64,000 nucleotides of DNA, taken from NCBI RefSeq assembly GCF_030490285.1, contig NZ_CP129884.1:1674001-1738000 (forward strand), in the 5' to 3' direction. The notes beneath the pieces are model-generated. The model made no database searches and was not told the origin of the DNA. It saw nothing but the letters and a program-made list of their open reading frames with translations. Made by a program: the position numbers and the translations under genes. Shown here piece after piece: positions 35,866 to 44,874 of the stretch. Origin of the DNA: Methylomonas montana (GTDB lineage Bacteria > Pseudomonadota > Gammaproteobacteria > Methylococcales > Methylomonadaceae). Position 1 is the first letter of the stretch; every line of letters starts with the position of its first letter.

Positions 35866-38370
35866 ATGCCGCATAGAGTCTTTCATAAAAGTAACCCCGC
35901 CGCCGATATTACCAAGCTTCCCAAGCTGGGTATGGAAAAAAAGCATTTTATCGCCGACTTCAAACACTATTACAGCCATCGGCTGGGGCGAGACGAAAAC
36001 TGCCGCTCACCGCATTACGCCTACGAGGCGTTATCGCTCGCTATCAGCGACCGCTTGGTCGAACGCTGGAAAAAAACTTATAACGTCTATCGGGATTCGG
36101 ATTGCAAAAAAGCCTTCTATTTGTCGATGGAATTTTTGATCGGCCGTTCGCTGAGCAACGCGATGCTGAATCTGGGCGTCGACGATATTGTTACTCAGGC
36201 CTTGTACGATTTAGGCTTGGAAGCTGAGGAACTGGTGGAAAGCGAGCCGGATGCCGGTCTGGGCAACGGCGGTTTGGGCCGGCTGGCGGCTTGTTTTATC
36301 GACAGTTGCGCGACTCTGCAATTGCCGGTGACCGGCTACGGTTTGCGCTATGAATATGGCATGTTCTCGCAGCAGATCGTCAACGGCGAACAAGTGGAAC
36401 GGCCGGATCACTGGTTGCGGATGGGCAACGTCTGGGAAATCGAACGGCCGGAGTACATGCATCGCATCAAATTCGGCGGCCGCACCCAAAGCCATATCGA
36501 TGAAAGAGGCAATAAACGCAGCAGTTGGGTCGATACGCATGATGTGTTGGCGATGCCTTACGATACGCCAGTGCCGGGCTATAGAAACGGCACCGTCAAT
36601 ACCTTGCGTTTGTGGAAAGCCATTGCTACCGAGGAATTCAATCTCCAGGAATTCAATGCTGGCGATTATGCCGAAGCGGTCGCCGAGAAAAACACCGCCG
36701 AAAACATCACCATGGTGTTATATCCCAACGACGCCAACGAAAACGGCAAGGCCTTGCGTCTGCAACAGCAATATCTGCTGGCTTCGGCCAGTTTGCAGGA
36801 CGTAATCGCCAATTGGGTGGGTCGTCACGGTAATAATTTCACGCGCTTCGCCGAAAAAAACTGCTTCCAACTCAACGATACCCATCCCAGCATCGCCGTC
36901 GCCGAATTGATGCGCTTGCTGATGGATATTCACGGTTTGCCGTGGAAAGAGGCTTGGAACATCACCCGTAGCACCATGGCCTACACCAATCATACCTTGC
37001 TGCCGGAAGCGCTGGAAAAATGGTCGGTGAATTTGATGCAGTATTTGCTGCCGCGTTTGATGGAAATTATTTTCGAGATCAACGCCCACTTCATGGCCGA
37101 AGTATCGGCACATTGGCCGGGCGATGGCGCGCGGATGGCGCGAATGTCGATTATCGAAGAAGGTCATCAAAAGCAAGTGAGGATGGCATTTCTGGCTATC
37201 GTCGGCAGCTTTTCGGTTAACGGTGTCGCTGAACTGCATTCCAAACTGTTACAGGAAGGTTTGTTCAAAGACTTTTACGAGCTATGGCCGAGCAAATTCA
37301 ATAATAAGACCAACGGTGTCACGCCTAGACGGTGGTTGGCCGGTTGCAACCCGGAATTGGCCGAATTTATTACCGCTACTATCGGCGACGGCTGGCTGAC
37401 CGACCTGTCCCAGTTGGTTAAGTTGCGACCATACGCCGAGGATGCCGCGTTCAGACAAAAATGGTACGACTTGAATCGGGCCAGCAAACAGCGGCTGGTT
37501 GATTTCAAAAAAGAAGAGCACGACATCGAGATTAATGTCGATGCTTTGTTCGATGTGCAGGTCAAACGCATCCACGAGTACAAACGGCAGATTTTGAATG
37601 TGCTGCATGTGATCCATCTGTACGATCGCATCAAACGCGGCGACACCCAAAACTGGGTGGATAGGTGCGTCTTGATTGGCGGTAAGGCCGCGCCCGGCTA
37701 TGTGATGGCGAAAAAAATCATCAAACTGATCAATAACGTTGGCAATGTCATCAATGGCGACCCGGATGTCGGTGACAAACTTAGATTGGTGTTTATGCCC
37801 AATTATTGTGTGTCGGCGATGGAAAAAATTTGTCCGGGCGCCGATCTGTCCGAGCAAATCTCTACTGCCGGCAAGGAAGCGTCAGGTACCGGCAATATGA
37901 AATTCATGATGAACGGCGCATTGACCATCGGCACCTTGGATGGCGCCAATATCGAAATCCGCGAAGAAGTCGGCGCCGATAATTTCTTCTTGTTCGGTTT
38001 GACCGAACAGGAAGTGGAAGCCTTGCGGGGCCATTACGATCCGCAATGGTTCATCAATCAGGATGGCGATTTGCAAGGCGTGATGCGTTTGCTGGAATGT
38101 GGTCATTTCAATCAATTCGAGCCGGGCATTTTCGACGATATCATCGCTTCGATTAAGAGCCCGCAAGATCCCTGGATGACGATTGCCGATTTTCGCAGTT
38201 ATCTGGAAGCGCAAAAACGCGTGGAACAGGCTTATCGGGATCAGGAACACTGGACCAAAATGAGTATCTTAAACACCGCCGCCAGCGGCAAATTTTCCAC
38301 GGACCGGACGATTAGCGAATATAACCGCGAAATTTGGAATCTGACACCGGTCGATGTGGAAAGCTATTAA
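35866..38370 (+). CDS. glgP: Glycogen/alpha-glucan phosphorylase
   Basis: An 834-residue PLP enzyme that releases glucose-1-phosphate from glycogen. An AAGGG sequence lies upstream of ATG 35866. Family motifs include KKAFYLSMEFLIGRSLSNA, DAGLGNGGLGRLAACF, FNDTHP-type QLNDTHPSIAVAELMR, VKRIHEYKRQILN, and the PLP-lysine segment EASGTGNMKFMMNGALTIGTLDGANIE. Length is normal for bacterial GlgP. The remaining glycogen genes are elsewhere. trmL follows after three bases. Confidence 0.97.
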   Translation: MPHRVFHKSNPAADITKLPKLGMEKKHFIADFKHYYSHRLGRDENCRSPHYAYEALSLAISDRLVERWKKTYNVYRDSDCKKAFYLSMEFLIGRSLSNAMLNLGVDDIVTQALYDLGLEAEELVESEPDAGLGNGGLGRLAACFIDSCATLQLPVTGYGLRYEYGMFSQQIVNGEQVERPDHWLRMGNVWEIERPEYMHRIKFGGRTQSHIDERGNKRSSWVDTHDVLAMPYDTPVPGYRNGTVNTLRLWKAIATEEFNLQEFNAGDYAEAVAEKNTAENITMVLYPNDANENGKALRLQQQYLLASASLQDVIANWVGRHGNNFTRFAEKNCFQLNDTHPSIAVAELMRLLMDIHGLPWKEAWNITRSTMAYTNHTLLPEALEKWSVNLMQYLLPRLMEIIFEINAHFMAEVSAHWPGDGARMARMSIIEEGHQKQVRMAFLAIVGSFSVNGVAELHSKLLQEGLFKDFYELWPSKFNNKTNGVTPRRWLAGCNPELAEFITATIGDGWLTDLSQLVKLRPYAEDAAFRQKWYDLNRASKQRLVDFKKEEHDIEINVDALFDVQVKRIHEYKRQILNVLHVIHLYDRIKRGDTQNWVDRCVLIGGKAAPGYVMAKKIIKLINNVGNVINGDPDVGDKLRLVFMPNYCVSAMEKICPGADLSEQISTAGKEASGTGNMKFMMNGALTIGTLDGANIEIREEVGADNFFLFGLTEQEVEALRGHYDPQWFINQDGDLQGVMRLLECGHFNQFEPGIFDDIIASIKSPQDPWMTIADFRSYLEAQKRVEQAYRDQEHWTKMSILNTAASGKFSTDRTISEYNREIWNLTPVDVESY

Positions 38371-38373
38371 ACG

Positions 38374-38841
38374 ATGATCGATATTGTCTTGTTCGAGCCG
38401 GAGATCCCGGCCAATACCGGCAATATCATCCGCTTATGTGCCAATACCGGCGCGCATTTGCATTTGATCCAACCGCTCGGTTTTGATTTGGATGACAAAC
38501 GTTTGCGTCGGGCCGGGCTGGATTATCACGAATGGGTCAATATCCGCCAGTATGGCTCGTTGAACGATTATGTTGAAAAAGCCAAACCTAAGCGTTTATT
38601 TGCGTTAACCACCAAAGGCAACACAAGTTATAGCGAGGTGCGCTATCAGGCAGGCGACGCTTTGTTGTTCGGTCCGGAAACTCGCGGTTTGCCGGCAGCA
38701 TTCCTGAGCCAACATCCTGCCGCGCAGCAGCTGTATTTGCCGATGCGTAAGGAAAGCCGCAGCCTCAATCTATCCAATACCGTTGCCGTTGTGCTGTACG
38801 AAGCCTGGAAGCAATTGGGCTATCAGGATGCGTTACGCTGA
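38374..38841 (+). CDS. trmL: tRNA (cytidine(34)-2'-O)-methyltransferase TrmL
   Basis: A 155-residue minimal SPOUT enzyme that 2'-O-methylates the wobble base of tRNA-Leu. The motif order is right: [34 protein letters not shown], and [23 protein letters not shown]. It sits three bases after glgP, so read-through expression is likely. Confidence 0.96.
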   Translation: MIDIVLFEPEIPANTGNIIRLCANTGAHLHLIQPLGFDLDDKRLRRAGLDYHEWVNIRQYGSLNDYVEKAKPKRLFALTTKGNTSYSEVRYQAGDALLFGPETRGLPAAFLSQHPAAQQLYLPMRKESRSLNLSNTVAVVLYEAWKQLGYQDALR

Positions 38842-38865
38842 ATGCAAGGTCGTTAATACCGAGTC

Positions 38866-39360
38866 TCAGCGCCCGCAGCAACGCTTGAATTTTTTGCCGC
38901 TGCCGCACGCACAAGGCGCATTTTTGCCTGTATCGGTGTTTGCTACGACTTTGCCGGCCGCTTTAATAACGCCATCCAGATACCGCCAGCGCGAATCTGA
39001 TTTAACGAAGCGGCTGATTTCGTGCATGAAATAATCTTCGCCATCCTGCCTGTAATAGGCCTTAAACTCGACGATACCCTTGCTGTCCTGTGCGCCGCCT
39101 TTCTTAGTGTCGACGATGGTCAGCTTTTGCCATTGTGCGGTTTCCTTGGAAAAGTCAATGTTCGCCGGTCTTTTCGAGGCATCCCAAGTCGCCAATAAAT
39201 AATCCACATCGCGTCGGGCGTAAGCGCTAAAACGCGAGCGCATCAAAGTCTCTGCCGTGGGCGGGTAGTGTTCGCCGCCGTGATAACGGCCGCAACATTC
39301 CGGATAATTCAGGCCGGAGCCGCATAAACAAGATTCGGTATTGTTGGTCAATGTTGTCAT
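38866..39360 (-). CDS. YchJ-like SEC-C protein
   Basis: A 164-residue protein with two SEC-C zinc motifs, one at the N-terminus (ESCLCGSGLNYPECCGRYH) and one at the C-terminus (NAPCACGSGKKFKRCCGR). The middle is the NTF2-like YchJ domain (TLMRSRFSAYARRDVDYLLATWD). The start at 39360 (MTTLTNNTESC) puts the zinc finger at the N-terminus as in the family; the frame runs back to 39399. Exact function is unknown. The same zinc motif occurs at the end of SecA in this window. Confidence 0.88.
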   Translation of the reverse strand: MTTLTNNTESCLCGSGLNYPECCGRYHGGEHYPPTAETLMRSRFSAYARRDVDYLLATWDASKRPANIDFSKETAQWQKLTIVDTKKGGAQDSKGIVEFKAYYRQDGEDYFMHEISRFVKSDSRWRYLDGVIKAAGKVVANTDTGKNAPCACGSGKKFKRCCGR

Positions 39361-39485
39361 AGCGATCGATTTTACCGAAATAGACAGGTCTAAAGCCAAT
39401 CGTCGCCGGTATCATGTGTCTTTTTTCTAAAATATCGCTCGCAGGGCGGCAGGGATCGACAAAAACCGTTTTAAAGGAGGCTAGC

Positions 39486-40718
39486 TTGAAAGTCGCATTA
39501 AACACCCAAATTTTTCTCGGTGCCTTGCTGGGCATTACGCTGGGCTTAGTGTTCGCCAAACTGGGGCCGGAAGCTAAGGCGACGAAGCAAGGCATCTATT
39601 TCTGCGGTTTGTTAGGCAACTTGTTCATCGATTTGCTGAAAATGGTGTTGGTGCCCTTGGTGTTTACCTCTATCGCTGTCGGTGTTGCCAACTTGCGTTT
39701 GCATAGCCAGTTACATCGGGTATGGCTATCCACGCTGGGATTTTTTGCGTTATCGATGGCCTTGGCAATCGTGCTGGGTCTGATTGCCACCAATCTGTTC
39801 GAGTCGGGTAAGGGCTTGAGTCTGGACTTGTTTCATAATGCCGGCCAGGGTTTCGCGGCCAAACAGATGAGCTTTGCCGAATTTGTCGCCAGTTTCCTGC
39901 ACGGTTTATTCGTCAACCCGTTTGCAGCCTTGGCGCAAGCCAATGTGCTGGCGATCGTGATGTTTGCTTTGTTGCTGGGTATTGCCTTGGTGGTGGGTGG
40001 CGACCGTTATCGCAATTTGTTGCAGCTGATGCAGGAAGGCCTGGAGTTGATGCTGCGCCTGGTCGGCTGGATCATGCGGCTGGCGCCGTTCGGCATTATG
40101 GCCTTGCTGGCCCAGTTGCTGGCGACCCAGAACATGGCGCTGTTGAATAGCCTGGCCGAATTTGTCGCGGTGGTGATCGGCACTACCTTGCTGCATGGCT
40201 TTGTGGTGTTGCCCTTACTATTGTTCTTAGTGACCAAGATGTCGCCGCTAAAGTTTTTTCGCGGATCGCGCGAGGCCTTGATCACAGCATTTGCCACCAG
40301 TTCCAGTTCGGCGACGCTGCCGGTTACCTTGCGCTGCGTGGAGCAGCATCTGCACGTCAAACCCGGTATCGCCGGGTTCGTGGTGCCGCTGGGCGCCACC
40401 GTCAATATGGACGGTACCGCGCTGTACGAAGCTTCCGCTGCGTTGTTTGTCGCTAATTTGGCGGGTATCGAGCTGGATCTGGCCCAGCAGTTGATCGTGT
40501 TCTTCACCACGATGATCGCCGCGATGGGCGCGCCCGGGATTCCCAGTGCCGGCATGGTGACGATGGTGATGGTGCTGCAATCGGTCGGTCTACCCACGGA
40601 AGCCATCGCCATCCTGCTGCCGATCGATCGCTTACTCGACACCGTGCGGACCATGGTCAATGTCGAAGGCGATATGATCGGGAGCTTGGTCGTGCAGAAA
40701 TGGGTAGGGAAGGACTGA
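39486..40718 (+). CDS. Dicarboxylate/amino acid:cation symporter (DAACS family)
   Basis: A 410-residue membrane transporter for dicarboxylates or acidic amino acids. The start is a TTG at 39486, five bases after a perfect GGAGG, giving LKVALNTQIFLGALLG; an upstream ATG at 39414 would lack any such site. The family hallmarks are both present: FATSSSSATLPVTLRC (the re-entrant hairpin) and ATVNMDGTALYEASAALFVA. Eight transmembrane helices are expected. The substrate (GltP/DctA-like) cannot be fixed from sequence. Confidence 0.93.
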   Translation: MKVALNTQIFLGALLGITLGLVFAKLGPEAKATKQGIYFCGLLGNLFIDLLKMVLVPLVFTSIAVGVANLRLHSQLHRVWLSTLGFFALSMALAIVLGLIATNLFESGKGLSLDLFHNAGQGFAAKQMSFAEFVASFLHGLFVNPFAALAQANVLAIVMFALLLGIALVVGGDRYRNLLQLMQEGLELMLRLVGWIMRLAPFGIMALLAQLLATQNMALLNSLAEFVAVVIGTTLLHGFVVLPLLLFLVTKMSPLKFFRGSREALITAFATSSSSATLPVTLRCVEQHLHVKPGIAGFVVPLGATVNMDGTALYEASAALFVANLAGIELDLAQQLIVFFTTMIAAMGAPGIPSAGMVTMVMVLQSVGLPTEAIAILLPIDRLLDTVRTMVNVEGDMIGSLVVQKWVGKD

Positions 40719-40766
40719 GGCGTGTTAATGCCTGAGAGAAAACATTTTGCATATCCGTGCATTTTG

Positions 40767-40784
40767 TATAAAATGCGCGGCCTT
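40767..40784 (+). promoter_or_regulatory. Probable -10 element of the tRNA-Val promoter
   Basis: TATAAA at 40767-40772, followed by a GC-rich discriminator (ATGCGCGGCC) typical of growth-rate-regulated stable RNA promoters, just before the tRNA-Val gene. The matching -35 is weak. Confidence 0.45.
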
Positions 40785-40789
40785 TAGTC

Positions 40790-40865
40790 GGGTGCTTAGC
40801 TCAGCTGGGAGAGCGTCGCCCTTACAAGGCGAGGGTCGGGGGTTCGAACCCCTCAGCACCCACCA
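40790..40865 (+). tRNA. tRNA-Val (anticodon TAC)
   Basis: 76 bases with acceptor GGGTGCT pairing with AGCACCC, anticodon stem-loop TCGCC-CTTACAA-GGCGA giving TAC, T-loop GTTCGAACC, and encoded CCA. It follows the symporter gene by 71 bases. Confidence 0.97.
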
Positions 40866-40994
40866 GATTATTGGTGGTTTCCAAATGCATAGAACTGTTT
40901 CTATTGCTTCGATTTGAAATCTTCACGGCGGTGGCTGTTGCTATTATCCAGTCGCCGACCAGTCTGCGAAACGTCTACCGCTTTAACGATCCTT

Positions 40995-41585
40995 TTAGTA
41001 ATCTTTCGGCAAGCGCGCCGCCAGTTCGTCCCAACGAATCACGATTTCCGGTAAAATGCCCACTTGGGTTTCGCCTTCCAGTTGATAGATTTGCGGCTTG
41101 CCATATTCGGCATCCTCTAGGCGGTAAATCGTCAGCACCCGATCGACCGGATGAACCAGCCAATATTCGCGCACCCCATGCTGTTCGTAGAGTTGGCGTT
41201 TTTTGATTTGGTCGTGGCCGGCGGTGGAGGGCGACAGCACTTCCACCACCCAGTCCGGTGCGCCGCGCACGCCGCGTTTATCCAGCTTGCCGCTATCGCA
41301 CACGACCAGCACGTCGGGCTGCACGACAGTATCAATAGATTCGTCGGTTTCCTGGGCTTTGGGTAAGCGCACATCGACGGGTGCGATAAAGGCGCGGCAG
41401 GATTTGCCTTGCAGTGCTTGCCTAGTCTGGAAATAAATTTCCCCCGCCACATCCTGATGCGGCAAATCCGGTGCGGGCGACATCAGATAAGCATCGCCGT
41501 CGATCAGCTCGTAACGCAAGTCGTCCGGCCAATTCAAATAATCGCCGTAAGTATGAGATTGCCGGTCTTTCAATGCTAAAGCCAT
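40995..41585 (-). CDS. Uma2 family (DUF820) putative endonuclease
   Basis: A 196-residue protein of the Uma2 family, which has a restriction-endonuclease-like PD-(D/E)xK fold. AGGAGG lies just upstream of the ATG. The N-terminal ELIDGDAYLMSPAP, the VVQPDVLVVCD and the WVVEVLSPSTAGHDQIKKRQLY segments match the family; the D and E-x-K residues in these segments form the presumed metal site. Uma2 genes are scattered and often acquired horizontally; their physiological role is uncertain. Confidence 0.9.
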   Translation of the reverse strand: MALALKDRQSHTYGDYLNWPDDLRYELIDGDAYLMSPAPDLPHQDVAGEIYFQTRQALQGKSCRAFIAPVDVRLPKAQETDESIDTVVQPDVLVVCDSGKLDKRGVRGAPDWVVEVLSPSTAGHDQIKKRQLYEQHGVREYWLVHPVDRVLTIYRLEDAEYGKPQIYQLEGETQVGILPEIVIRWDELAARLPKDY

Positions 41586-41917
41586 TGGTTTGCCTCCTGT
41601 TTTGCCGTGTTATTAGCGCATTCGGTATTCTATCCAGTTGGGCCAGCGATGCGAGATATTTCAAATGAATAGTTGCAGGGACTTTTCGGATAGAAGGTAA
41701 ATCGCTAGTTTACTTCGCTGGGTAGGCCAAGTAACTATGAACTTCCGATACCAGAAGCGGAATGCCGACGAACTTACCATCACTGTCACCAAGCCGGATT
41801 AATACAGGCTAGGCGATTTTAAAATGGCCGATTAAACACCAGAAGCTACTCGCTTCTCGAGAAGTGATTAAATCAGCGCACTCTCAAGCGTAACTGACCT
41901 TCCATTGCAAATTTACG
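41586..41917. other. Intergenic region, no gene seen
   Basis: 332 bases between the divergent Uma2 and O-methyltransferase genes. A 21-codon frame (41737-41802) is too short to call. No repeat or clear promoter is apparent. Confidence 0.5.
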
Positions 41918-42580
41918 ATGACTATAAAAAGTATTTTGGTAACCGACGCCCTCTATCAATACATTCTGTCGACTTCGCTGCGCGAGCCGGAGGTATTGCA
42001 ACAACTCCGCGAGGAAACCGCGCAACATACCCACAGCGTCATGCAAATTGCGCCGGAGCAGGGGCAGTTCATGGCGCTGTTGGTAGAACTGATAGGCGCG
42101 AAAAAAATTCTGGAAATCGGGGTTTTCACCGGCTATAGCTCCACTTGTCTGGCGTTGGCACTGCCACCGGAAGGCCGGATCACGGCTTGTGATATTAACG
42201 AAGAATTTACCGATGTGGCGCGCCGCTATTGGGCGCAGGCCGGTGTTGCCGATAAGATAGACCTTCGGCTGGCTCCTGCGCTGGAAACGCTGAACAGCCT
42301 TATCGCCGCTGGTGATGCGGGCAGTTACGATATGGCCTTTATCGATGCGGACAAAGCCAATTACGATGGCTATTACGAGCAATCCCTGGCGCTTTTGCGT
42401 ACCGGCGGCTTATTGGTGATAGACAATGTACTGTGGAACGGCCAGGTGATCGATCCAAACATCAAGGATGCGGATACCCAAGCGATTCGTCGCCTCAATG
42501 ACAAAATTCACGTCGATCCCAGGGTCAGTATCAGCCTGCTGCCGATAGCCGACGGCCTGACCTTGGCTGTGAAACGTTGA
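41918..42580 (+). CDS. Class I SAM-dependent O-methyltransferase (caffeoyl-CoA OMT-like)
   Basis: A 220-residue enzyme of the cation-dependent O-methyltransferase family. The motif KKILEIGVFTGYSSTCLA is the SAM-binding loop; DMAFIDADKANYDGYYE and LLVIDNVLWNGQV give metal-binding aspartates and asparagine. The natural acceptor in bacteria is generally unknown (catechol-type compounds are accepted by relatives). Confidence 0.92.
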   Translation: MTIKSILVTDALYQYILSTSLREPEVLQQLREETAQHTHSVMQIAPEQGQFMALLVELIGAKKILEIGVFTGYSSTCLALALPPEGRITACDINEEFTDVARRYWAQAGVADKIDLRLAPALETLNSLIAAGDAGSYDMAFIDADKANYDGYYEQSLALLRTGGLLVIDNVLWNGQVIDPNIKDADTQAIRRLNDKIHVDPRVSISLLPIADGLTLAVKR

Positions 42581-42618
42581 AACTTTTCGTACTCAAACCG
42601 TCGCAAGAGAGTTTTAGA

Positions 42619-43149
42619 TTAGGGATAGATTAAATCGTCCGCAGCGTGCCTGAGCTGGCTATCTATCGGCAAGTGGATAATCCTGGCGTTGATTTGCTGA
42701 CCGCGGACGGTCAATTCGGCAACGGTAACCGGCAACTTGAAACGGCGCGGACCGGCGCTGCCAGGATTCAGGTACAACACGCCGTCGCGCTCCTGAAGCG
42801 ACGGTTTATGCGAATGGCCGGAAATGACGATGCGAACGCCCGCTGCCACCGGATCGATGACCAGATCGGTCAGATCGTGAATCAGGTAAATTGAGACTTG
42901 TCCCACTGTGATGTTGGCGTTGATCGGCAATTCCTCAGCCCATTCCCCTTTGTCGTTGTTACCGCGCACCGCCGTAACCGGCGCCAACTCGTTCAGCCGC
43001 TGCAATACCTCCGGTTTGCCGACGTCGCCGGCGTGGATAATCCGCTCGCAGCCGTGCAAAACCGCCAGCGCTTCGGGGCGCAGTAGGCCGTGGGTGTCGG
43101 AGATGATGCCGATGCGCTGAAAAATTGGGGGTTCGGTTTGAGTAGCCAT
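42619..43149 (-). CDS. Metallophosphoesterase (YfcE/MJ0936-like)
   Basis: A 176-residue calcineurin-like phosphoesterase. All the metal-binding motifs are visible: IGIISDTHGLL, IHAGDVGKPEV, VRGNND, and IVISGHSHKP with a final GVLYLNPGSAGPRRF. Members hydrolyse phosphodiesters such as cyclic nucleotides in vitro. It is convergent with the O-methyltransferase. Confidence 0.9.
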   Translation of the reverse strand: MATQTEPPIFQRIGIISDTHGLLRPEALAVLHGCERIIHAGDVGKPEVLQRLNELAPVTAVRGNNDKGEWAEELPINANITVGQVSIYLIHDLTDLVIDPVAAGVRIVISGHSHKPSLQERDGVLYLNPGSAGPRRFKLPVTVAELTVRGQQINARIIHLPIDSQLRHAADDLIYP

Positions 43150-43229
43150 TTTAGACCTAGTTTACGCCGGGCTTGGGTGTGGTGGAATTAAAGTAAAAAA
43201 CTGATTTTGGTAAGCGTTGCGACCTAAAT

Positions 43230-43358
43230 TCAATCTGGCAACTGCCAGTTATGAAGACTGTCAATGATTTCCATGGTCTTGGCCGAATTGAAAAAATAAT
43301 TTTTCGAGCTGTTGTTGATTTGGACGCTTCCCAAACGACTATTCCGAAGACAGTGTCT
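43230..43358 (-). pseudogene. Possible truncated protein C-terminus (remnant)
   Basis: Read on the minus strand, 43 codons are open and end in a stop at 43230-43232, with the sequence NNSSKNYFFNSAKTMEIIDS followed by LHNWQLPD. It has a protein-like composition but no start codon or ribosome binding site. It is flanked by a stop at 43359-43361. It may be the tail of a decayed gene next to the YciI-like gene. No family is recognised. Confidence 0.25.
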
Positions 43359-43389
43359 TTATCTTCATAAACCAATTCAGGAGAAAACC

Positions 43390-43782
43390 ATGAAATACAT
43401 TTGCTTCGGATACCTGGACGTCGAAAACTGGACGAGCAAGCCGGAAACCGAACAACTAGCCATGATTGATGCGTGCTTTGCCTACGATGCGATACTCAGG
43501 AAAAATGGTAATTGGATTAGCGGTGAAGGACTGCAAGGCCCCAACACCGCCGTCACCTTGCGCCATAAAAATGGCGAAGAGTCCTGTATCGATGGCCCTT
43601 ACGCCGAAACCAAAGAGCTTTTGGGCGGGCTATTGATTTTGGAGGCGACGGATATTAACCACGCCATTCAGTTGATATCCAACCATCCCGGGATCAAGAT
43701 GGGGTCTTGGGAAATTCGCCCAGCCGAGGATTTATCGGCGATGATTGCTGAAAGCGAGAAGCGGCGGCTTGCGGCGAAATAA
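43390..43782 (+). CDS. YCII-related (DGPF-type) protein
   Basis: A 130-residue protein of the YCII-related dimeric alpha-beta barrel family. A strong AGGAG lies seven bases upstream of ATG 43390, so the longer frame to 43312 is not used. The signature GPYAETKELLGGLLILEA, with GPF-like GPY and the conserved acidic residues, is evident. Relatives accompany sigma factors of the ECF type, but none is present here. Function unknown. Confidence 0.85.
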   Translation: MKYICFGYLDVENWTSKPETEQLAMIDACFAYDAILRKNGNWISGEGLQGPNTAVTLRHKNGEESCIDGPYAETKELLGGLLILEATDINHAIQLISNHPGIKMGSWEIRPAEDLSAMIAESEKRRLAAK

Positions 43783-44285
43783 GATACAAAAGGATCCAAC
43801 CGCAGATCACCTAAGGCGCAGGCGAGCTCAGGTAAACGTTCGCTCGCGGGTGATCCATATGTTGATCGACAATTTTGTTATACGGTTAAATCTCTGATTT
43901 CCGCCGATTGGCCCGGGGCGGTATGGCGGTTAAGGAGCGCATCATCCTTCGAAAGAAATAAACAGCCGGGCAATGCCAAACTATAGATACATTCGTATAC
44001 GAGGCAGGAGCTTTTCTAACGGTTGATTTGCTTGATCGGAAGTCGGCCTTGTTGATCGGACATATGGCGAAGAACATTTGGCCTGGGCCGAGCCCGGCTA
44101 ACCTTTCCATCGAGCGGACAGTTAACCGGCTATGCTAGTCACCTATGGCTCATGCAAAACGTACATTAGCGAGAATCCTCATGAGCTCAACCAATAAACG
44201 AACTACTCGCGTTAAGGGCACGTGGTTACCCGGCCTAATCACTTTTTTTCTTTTCACACTTACTTCTTGTACTGGAGGAGTAGCC
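43783..44285. other. Intergenic region with imperfect hairpin
   Basis: About 500 bases. Near 43815-43860, GATCACC and GGTGATC, with GCGAGC/GCTCGC inside them, form a long imperfect hairpin. GTTATAC occurs near 43876. A hydrophobic N-terminal extension of the following gene could start at 44181 (see that entry). No other gene is convincing. Confidence 0.45.
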
Positions 44286-44693
44286 ATGAAACCGGATTTT
44301 GATACTGCTCTACAGCAGCATCTTGCGGCCATCTCTAATCGAGATATTGAAGCGTTTAAATCACACCTTACGCGGGGCGAAACGCTCTATACAGTCGTTC
44401 AAAATGGACACGCATTCACAACGCCTTCGGAAACTATTGAAATTCATAAACAATGGTTTCAAGATCCAAACTGGGTTTGGGAGGGTACGGTTGTGCATAA
44501 AGTCGTCGGAGAGGATGTGGCGATGGCTCTTGTCAAATATCAATATCGCCCAAAAGAGGATGCTGCACCATTCAGCACTTGGCTAACATATGTTTTTCAG
44601 TTGCAAGAAGGTCAATGGCGAATCGTGCACGACCAAAATACGGCACTTGATTATGTTGCATTTGCGCGTGCTGCCGGAATTGAAATTAAATAA
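44286..44693 (+). CDS. NTF2-like (SnoaL/SgcJ-type) protein
   Basis: A 135-residue NTF2-fold protein (MKPDFDTALQQHLAAISNRD, VVQNGHAF, WVWEGTVVHKVVGEDVAMAL, WRIVHDQNTALD). ATG 44286 is preceded by GGAGGAG five bases upstream, the best start. The frame is open upstream to 44145 or 44181, where a hydrophobic stretch ending FTLTSC could be a lipoprotein signal, so a longer secreted form is possible. Base composition is visibly more AT-rich than its neighbours, suggesting acquisition. Function is unknown. Confidence 0.75.
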   Translation: MKPDFDTALQQHLAAISNRDIEAFKSHLTRGETLYTVVQNGHAFTTPSETIEIHKQWFQDPNWVWEGTVVHKVVGEDVAMALVKYQYRPKEDAAPFSTWLTYVFQLQEGQWRIVHDQNTALDYVAFARAAGIEIK

Positions 44694-44739
44694 CAATGGC
44701 TGGCACGCAGTTGTCGAGGCAATGCAGCCAGTTCCCCTC

Positions 44740-44841
44740 CGTTCCAACGCGCTGAGTTGGAACGCCTGGTCTTGACCGCGTTGCGGTTATCATTGCACCG
44801 CAGCGCGATGCTTTTTGGTTACCACGCGGCGCGTGGTAACC
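44740..44841. repeat. Paired REP-like hairpins
   Basis: Two perfect hairpins 52 bases apart: CGTTCCAAC / GTTGGAACG (44740-44764, seven-base loop) and GGTTACCACGC / GCGTGGTAACC (44817-44841, three-base loop). CCCCTCC just before the first and AGGAG just after the second give the pair an outer symmetry. The pattern resembles dispersed CGTTCC-type repeats of Proteobacteria. No U-tract suits a terminator for uvrA. Confidence 0.6.
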
Positions 44842-44874
44842 AGGAGAAGTTGGGAAAAGTTGGATGTGTGGATT

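Noticed and set aside
41737-41802. 21-codon frame with protein-like composition between Uma2 and the O-methyltransferase
   Set aside because: Too short and without a ribosome binding site; could be a chance frame.
43783-44740. Integron cassette-like arrangement (GTTATAC near 43876, NTF2-like gene, TAACAATGG after its stop)
   Set aside because: The flanking sites do not form a convincing attC palindrome with matched R and L boxes, and no integrase or attI is nearby, so only the atypical composition is retained as an observation.
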